Part shown: piece after piece, positions 6,220-9,760 of the stretch | Layout of the letters: each line of letters starts with the position of its first letter | Numbering within the stretch: position 1 is the stretch's first letter | Source of the DNA: Acidobacteriaceae bacterium | Lineage (GTDB): Bacteria > Acidobacteriota > Terriglobia > Bryobacterales > Bryobacteraceae | Assembly (NCBI GenBank): GCA_019246575.1 | Contig: JAFAQG010000598.1 | Location: 1-9,760 of the forward strand | Direction of reading: 5' to 3' | Length of the DNA stretch: 9,760 bases | Program-made: the position numbers and the translations under genes | The notes under the pieces: generated by a model | Database searches by the model: none | What the model was told of the DNA's origin: nothing | The model's input: the letters and a program-made list of their open reading frames with translations, nothing else

Positions 6220-8853
6220 GTGAGCCTTCGGCACGAGTTCTCAAACGCAACGCGCAACCGAGTAAAACATACTTTGGTTGCGCGTTCGTATCAATGGTAC
6301 AGTACGAAGAGAATCAGTTTTCGCTCCAGTACTACTCTGCCATTTCTGAGAACAGTCGGGCGGACGACTGCCACGTTGCTCCTGCCGACGGCACGAGCGT
6401 TGAGCCTGCTCTGTTTTTTGCATGGGAGTTCGCCACTCGCGGATTCTGCTCAACGAGAATCAACAAACCGCGCTTTCGATTCCCTCGTCTCTGAGGGCCT
6501 GGGCGAGCGTAGCCATGCCCGCTATGCTGACGCTGTACGAACGTTCGAGCGCGCTGCCGAGGTTGCGCGCGCGACCGGCGATTCGCGCCAGCAGGCGAGA
6601 GCGCTGCTGCTTGCGAGCGGTTCTTATATTCGCCTTTTCCGCTACCGGCAAGCGTTAGAGTCAGCCGATGACGCGCGTGAGCTGGCGTTTGAGGCAAATG
6701 ATGACACTCTCGCCGGCGCAAGCGCCAATAACAAGGCAACTGTTTACTTCCAGGTTGGCGATTACCTGCTTTCCGCGCAGGAAGCAAGCGAATCCGTTGC
6801 GCTTTTGAAGCGGTCCGGGCGCAAGGACTATCTTGCAAGGGCGCTGGAAAATTACGGTGAGAGCCAAGCGGCTCTCGGCCATCCACAGCAGTCTGCTGCG
6901 GCATTCCAAGAGGCCATCTCCGTGGCGGAATCGGCAGGTCTCACGGCCGAAGAAGCCATGGCCCAGGATCATCTTGGGAAAGATCTTCTCGATGCCGGCG
7001 ATCTGGCGGGAGCGGATAGAGCGCTTTCCGCGGCCCGACGCCTCCGGCTCCAGATGCACGACCGTGACGGGCTCGGCCTCACAACTTTGAATCTGGCCGA
7101 ACTTGCATATAAGCAAGAAAAGTATCCCGAAGCATTGAAGCTGCTGGACGAGGTATTTGCTTCCGGCAGTTCTCATTTCTCTACCATTCCGCAATGCTGG
7201 CCCGTTTATATAAAAGGCGAGATTCTTGTTGCTCTCGGCCGGACTTCGGAAGGGCTTGCAAGTTTCCGCCGCGCAGTAGATCTGGCCGATTCGTGGCGAC
7301 GTGAAGCCTTGCCGGGAGATGCAACCAATACCAGTACGGTTGTTCAGCTCCACTCGGTTTATCAGGATTACACCGAACTCGCGGCCGAACTCGCAATAGA
7401 ACGGCACGACCCCGTTCTCGCGCGCCAGGCACTCGAAGTTCTTGCGGAAAATCGCGCTTCGAGCCTCCGTGAACAGACGCTGTCCACCCTCGGGCGCGAA
7501 TTGCGCCTTCCGCCGCAGTATTTCGAGCTGCTTTCGAATCTGCAGACGACTCAGGCGCGCGTCACACTGGCACAGACGCCAAAGGAAGCCCAACTTAACG
7601 CTGCGAAATTGCAGCAGATCAGGCTCGAGCTGGCGGACCTCGAAAATCAGATCGGCTTGCGCCAGAAGAATGCCCTTAATTCCGCAGAAAATCAATTTTC
7701 CAGGAATTCATTAAAGTCGATACAGCTCAGCCTCCGTAAATCTGAGCTGCTGCTTAGCTTTTGTCTCGGCAAACAGAGGTCGTTTCTGTGGACCGTAACA
7801 GATGACCAGGTGCATTTGTACGAACTCCCGGCTGGAGAAACCATCGCCGCGCACGCGAAAGCCTTCTCGGATGCGGTCCGCCGCGCTTCGGCGGGCAGCC
7901 CGGAAGGAACTGTTCTGAGCCGTGAACTTCTCGGGCAGCTTAAAGGCCGAATCGCGGAAAAGCCGGATTGGCTAATCGCGGCCGATGGAGCATTGCTCGA
8001 CAGCGTGCCTTTTTCTTCTCTGCCGGACATCTCTGGGCAACGGCAGACCGCGCTGATCAACCATCACACATTACGGTTCGTGCCGAGCGAACTGTTGCTG
8101 ACGGATGCGAAGCCGCCGGAGCCTCAGCGCGGCTTCGTCGGAATCGCCGATCCGATCTACAATCTGGCAGACTCGCGCCGCCAGCACACATTCAGTCTTC
8201 TGCCTGCGTGGCACGACGGCAGTACGGCATCCATAACACTCGCGCGCCTTGTCGGCAGCGAACGGGAGGTCCGGTCAGGCGCGAAATCGAGCGGCATCAG
8301 CAACCCTCAAATCTTCACCGGCGCGCAGGCTTCGGGCGTCAATCTGCGTAACGCCCTCGCAAGCCGGCCGGAGGTGATCCATTTCGCCGTGCATGTGGTT
8401 AGCCCCGAAGCGGAAGACCGCTCCGGCGCTCACACCCAAGCATCGGAGCAGGCAGCGCTCGCGCTCACCATGACCCCCGACAACATTCCGGAACTGCTTA
8501 CGAAGGAAAACATCGCGGCCCTTAGGGTACCCGGAAGCCTGGTCGTGCTCAGCGGCTGTTCATCTCAGCAGGGTGAAAACCTGCCCAGCGCCGGATTGAT
8601 GGGATTGAGCCGCGCCTGGCTGCTTGCCGGTGCATCCGCTGTCGTTGTGAGCGCGTGGCCCACCCCAGACGACTCTGGCCGATTCTTTTCGACTTTCTAC
8701 AGTCGCTTTCAGGCGGAAGCGGGTGCTCCCGGCAACCTGGCAACGCGTGCGGCAGCCGCGCTGCAGCAGACACAAGTGCAGATGCAGCGTGCTGGCAATT
8801 ACACAGCCTCGCCCTCCTTCTGGGCAGCATATTCTCTGATTTCTAAGGAGTAA
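6220..8853 (+). CDS. TPR-CHAT protein, probable caspase-like protease, likely exported
   Basis: CHAT domains are caspase-fold cysteine peptidases; the substrate here is unknown. Numbered from the GTG at 6220 (877 residues), a hydrophobic stretch at about 51-68 followed by LADSA-Q (cleavage after A77) looks like a signal peptide. TPR-like helical repeats spaced about 40 residues apart fill roughly 100-400 (for example YADAVRTFERAAEVA, KYPEALKLLDEVF, RTSEGLASFRRAVDLAD), then a possible coiled coil at 440-480, then the CHAT domain from about 560 to the end. The dyad is H725 (in IHFAVH) and C780 (in LSGCSS), followed by GLMGLSRAWLLAGASAVV, the SAW motif and the terminal FWAAYSLI. No ATG exists in the N-terminal region; GTG 6220 has an SD only one base away and covers a hairpin, so TTG 6376 or CTG 6337 may be the true start. 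It heads an operon with a sigma and an anti-sigma gene. Confidence 0.9.
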   Translation: MSLRHEFSNATRNRVKHTLVARSYQWYSTKRISFRSSTTLPFLRTVGRTTATLLLPTARALSLLCFLHGSSPLADSAQRESTNRAFDSLVSEGLGERSHARYADAVRTFERAAEVARATGDSRQQARALLLASGSYIRLFRYRQALESADDARELAFEANDDTLAGASANNKATVYFQVGDYLLSAQEASESVALLKRSGRKDYLARALENYGESQAALGHPQQSAAAFQEAISVAESAGLTAEEAMAQDHLGKDLLDAGDLAGADRALSAARRLRLQMHDRDGLGLTTLNLAELAYKQEKYPEALKLLDEVFASGSSHFSTIPQCWPVYIKGEILVALGRTSEGLASFRRAVDLADSWRREALPGDATNTSTVVQLHSVYQDYTELAAELAIERHDPVLARQALEVLAENRASSLREQTLSTLGRELRLPPQYFELLSNLQTTQARVTLAQTPKEAQLNAAKLQQIRLELADLENQIGLRQKNALNSAENQFSRNSLKSIQLSLRKSELLLSFCLGKQRSFLWTVTDDQVHLYELPAGETIAAHAKAFSDAVRRASAGSPEGTVLSRELLGQLKGRIAEKPDWLIAADGALLDSVPFSSLPDISGQRQTALINHHTLRFVPSELLLTDAKPPEPQRGFVGIADPIYNLADSRRQHTFSLLPAWHDGSTASITLARLVGSEREVRSGAKSSGISNPQIFTGAQASGVNLRNALASRPEVIHFAVHVVSPEAEDRSGAHTQASEQAALALTMTPDNIPELLTKENIAALRVPGSLVVLSGCSSQQGENLPSAGLMGLSRAWLLAGASAVVVSAWPTPDDSGRFFSTFYSRFQAEAGAPGNLATRAAAALQQTQVQMQRAGNYTASPSFWAAYSLISKE
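6249..6286 (+). repeat. Perfect 11-bp inverted repeat at the start of the CHAT frame
   Basis: AACGCGCAACC (6249-6259) is perfectly complementary to GGTTGCGCGTT (6276-6286). The 16-base interval also contains AGTA (6261-6264) and TACT (6270-6273), so the RNA can fold into a stem of 11 plus 4 base pairs with a 5-base loop. It is followed by CGTATC, not a T run. As DNA it could be an operator; as RNA a leader hairpin. Its presence argues that the first part of the open frame is untranslated leader rather than protein-coding. Confidence 0.6.
8845..8850 (+). promoter_or_regulatory. Strong Shine-Dalgarno for the sigma factor inside the CHAT gene end
   Basis: AAGGAG sits in the last codons of the CHAT gene (immediately before its TAA at 8851-8853) and nine bases before the sigma factor ATG at 8860. 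It fixes that start and implies translational coupling of the two genes. Confidence 0.8.
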
Positions 8854-8859
8854 TCCTCG

Positions 8860-9555
8860 ATGTTCGCGACCCAACGATCAACAAGTCCGCCGCCACCCGA
8901 GGCGACGCAAGCGGCCGCCGAAGCGGACCAAGCCGCTGAAAAGGCGAACGCCGGACCTGCGGCAGTCGATTGGGCTGGTCTAGTCGCGCAGGTAAAGGCC
9001 GGCGAGGACGCCGGCATGGAACAGCTCTACAAGCTCTTCAGCCGCGGTATTCGGTATTACCTCTGCCGGCAGTTGGGGCCCCAAGAGCTGGAAGACAAAG
9101 TTCACGATACGTTCCTCATCGTGGTTAACGCAATCAAACGTGGCGATCTACGAGAACCCGAACGCCTCATGGGTTTCGTCCGCACCGTGGTGCGGCGGCA
9201 AGTGGCTGCCTACATCGAAACCGCTGTTCACACCCGCCGCGAACAGACCGATCTCGAGTCCGGCGTCACCGTCGCGGACCGGAAACAAAACCCCGAACAG
9301 GAAGCTATGATCAAGGAAAAGGCGGAGCTGATGAAGAGCGCCTTGGCCGCTCTTTCCGAACGCGATCGCGACATCCTGGTGCGCTTCTACTTGAAGGAGC
9401 AGACCCAGGAACAGATCTGCCGCGAGATGGCTCTGACCGAAACGCAATTCCGGCTCCTCAAATCAAGGGCTAAAGCGAAGTTTGGTGAGATAGGCCGGAA
9501 AAAACTGACGAGTAGCGGAATTTTCTCAGTCTTCGTGAGAACCAATACCGGGTGA
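8860..9555 (+). CDS. ECF-type RNA polymerase sigma factor
   Basis: This sigma factor directs RNA polymerase to a dedicated set of promoters. It has 231 residues: a low-complexity Ala/Pro/Glu-rich N-terminal extension (1-36), region 2 at about 38-120 (LVAQVKAGEDAGMEQLYKLF, then LEDKVHDTFLIVV for promoter melting and core binding), a polar linker, and region 4 at about 157-214 (ALSERDRDILVRFYL, QEQICREMALTETQFRLLKSRAKAKF, the helix-turn-helix that reads the -35). No region 1.1 or 3 is seen, as expected for ECF. The ATG is set by a strong AAGGAG. It lies between the CHAT gene (6 bases) and an anti-sigma gene (4-base overlap), so all three are probably co-transcribed and the pair co-regulated. 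The N-terminal extension is longer than in most ECF factors. The ECF subgroup cannot be assigned by eye. Confidence 0.94.
   Translation: MFATQRSTSPPPPEATQAAAEADQAAEKANAGPAAVDWAGLVAQVKAGEDAGMEQLYKLFSRGIRYYLCRQLGPQELEDKVHDTFLIVVNAIKRGDLREPERLMGFVRTVVRRQVAAYIETAVHTRREQTDLESGVTVADRKQNPEQEAMIKEKAELMKSALAALSERDRDILVRFYLKEQTQEQICREMALTETQFRLLKSRAKAKFGEIGRKKLTSSGIFSVFVRTNTG
9523..9541 (+). other. Small hairpin before the sigma/anti-sigma junction
   Basis: TTCTCA (9523-9528) and TGAGAA (9536-9541) form a perfect 6-bp stem with a 7-base loop in the last codons of the sigma gene, ten bases before the overlapping anti-sigma start. It could tune how often ribosomes begin the anti-sigma frame. It may equally be chance. 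Confidence 0.25.
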
Positions 9556-9760
9556 CAAGCACTAATTGGCTGATGGATAGGAGAGCGGATTCAGTTCCCG
9601 CAAATGCAATGCAAAACACTTATCTCGAACATCCGGTTGAGGAAACGCTCGAGCGGTTCCTTCTCAATCAAGCCGAAGGGGAAGAACTAGAAGCGGTCGA
9701 GACCCACATATTAGCCTGTGACTCGTGTGTCTCCCGCCTGGAAGCGCTGGAGGTGGAGAT
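9552..9760 (+). CDS. Zinc-finger (zf-HC2) anti-sigma factor, 3' end outside window
   Basis: Only the first 69 codons are visible. The zinc-binding motif HxxxCxxC is at H52, C56 and C59 (THILACDSCVSRLEALE), the hallmark of ZAS anti-sigma factors; an N-terminal helix LERFLLNQAEGEELEAVE precedes it. In this family the zinc domain binds the partner ECF factor and a membrane helix usually follows further on, which the window does not reach. The chosen GTG at 9552 overlaps the sigma stop codon as GTGA, the usual coupling for sigma/anti-sigma pairs; ATG 9573 and ATG 9609 are in-frame alternatives, none with a clear SD. It is expected to hold the sigma factor of the same operon inactive until a signal releases it. 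Confidence 0.85.
   Translation, partial: MTSTNWLMDRRADSVPANAMQNTYLEHPVEETLERFLLNQAEGEELEAVETHILACDSCVSRLEALEVE

Noticed and set aside
6032..6223. A GTG-started 63-codon frame ending at the CHAT GTG
   Set aside because: Although its stop overlaps the GTG at 6220, the product is random-looking (Arg/Pro/His-rich) and has no SD; the 29-codon ATG frame in another phase has a better site.
6224..6238. CTTCGGCACGAG resembling a cDNA-library adapter
   Set aside because: It lacks the full adapter context and lies within sequence that continues naturally on both sides; taken as coincidence.
6661..7695. A 344-codon minus-strand frame opposite the TPR region
   Set aside because: It is a shadow of the TPR-CHAT gene; composition is unlike a real protein and no SD or family motif is seen.

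Overview
The window looks like a piece of an Acidobacteriota chromosome. This is an inference from gene content and order, not from a marker gene. The supporting points are a housekeeping block ffh-rpsP-khpA-rimM-trmD-rplS-rnhB, a neighbouring PRK07109-like short-chain dehydrogenase, an ECF sigma factor followed by a zinc-finger anti-sigma factor next to a large TPR-CHAT protein, moderately high GC and weak Shine-Dalgarno sites. No tRNA, rRNA, CRISPR array, insertion sequence or phage gene was seen.

Layout. Positions 2-937 (+) hold the 3' part of a short-chain dehydrogenase/reductase with a C-terminal hydrophobic segment. It converges on an eight-gene minus-strand operon (5755 down to 958): ffh (SRP GTPase), rpsP (bS16), khpA (KH RNA-binding protein), rimM (30S maturation), trmD (tRNA m1G37 methyltransferase), rplS (bL19), rnhB (RNase HII) and a small Trp-rich two-helix membrane protein of unknown role. 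Spacing is tight from khpA onward, ending in an ATGA overlap. The operon concerns ribosome and tRNA maturation, protein targeting and RNA/DNA hybrid clearance. The ffh leader carries three back-to-back hairpins just downstream of a plausible -10 box.

Positions 5756-6219 are a divergent intergenic region of about 460 bases. On its plus-strand side it contains a cluster of TTACC/GGTAA half-sites, a 29-codon small ORF with a good ribosome binding site, and a strong hairpin. A perfect 11-bp inverted repeat follows, inside the first codons of the next long reading frame.

From about 6220 to the end, a plus-strand operon encodes a probably exported TPR-CHAT protein with an intact His/Cys dyad, an ECF sigma factor translated from an SD overlapping the end of the CHAT gene, and the start of an HxxxCxxC zinc-finger anti-sigma factor that overlaps the sigma stop codon by four bases. 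The three proteins can be read as one signalling unit: a TPR-CHAT sensor/protease, a sigma factor and its anti-sigma factor. The structured leader with its own peptide ORF is the least explained part of the window and the best candidate for something undescribed.
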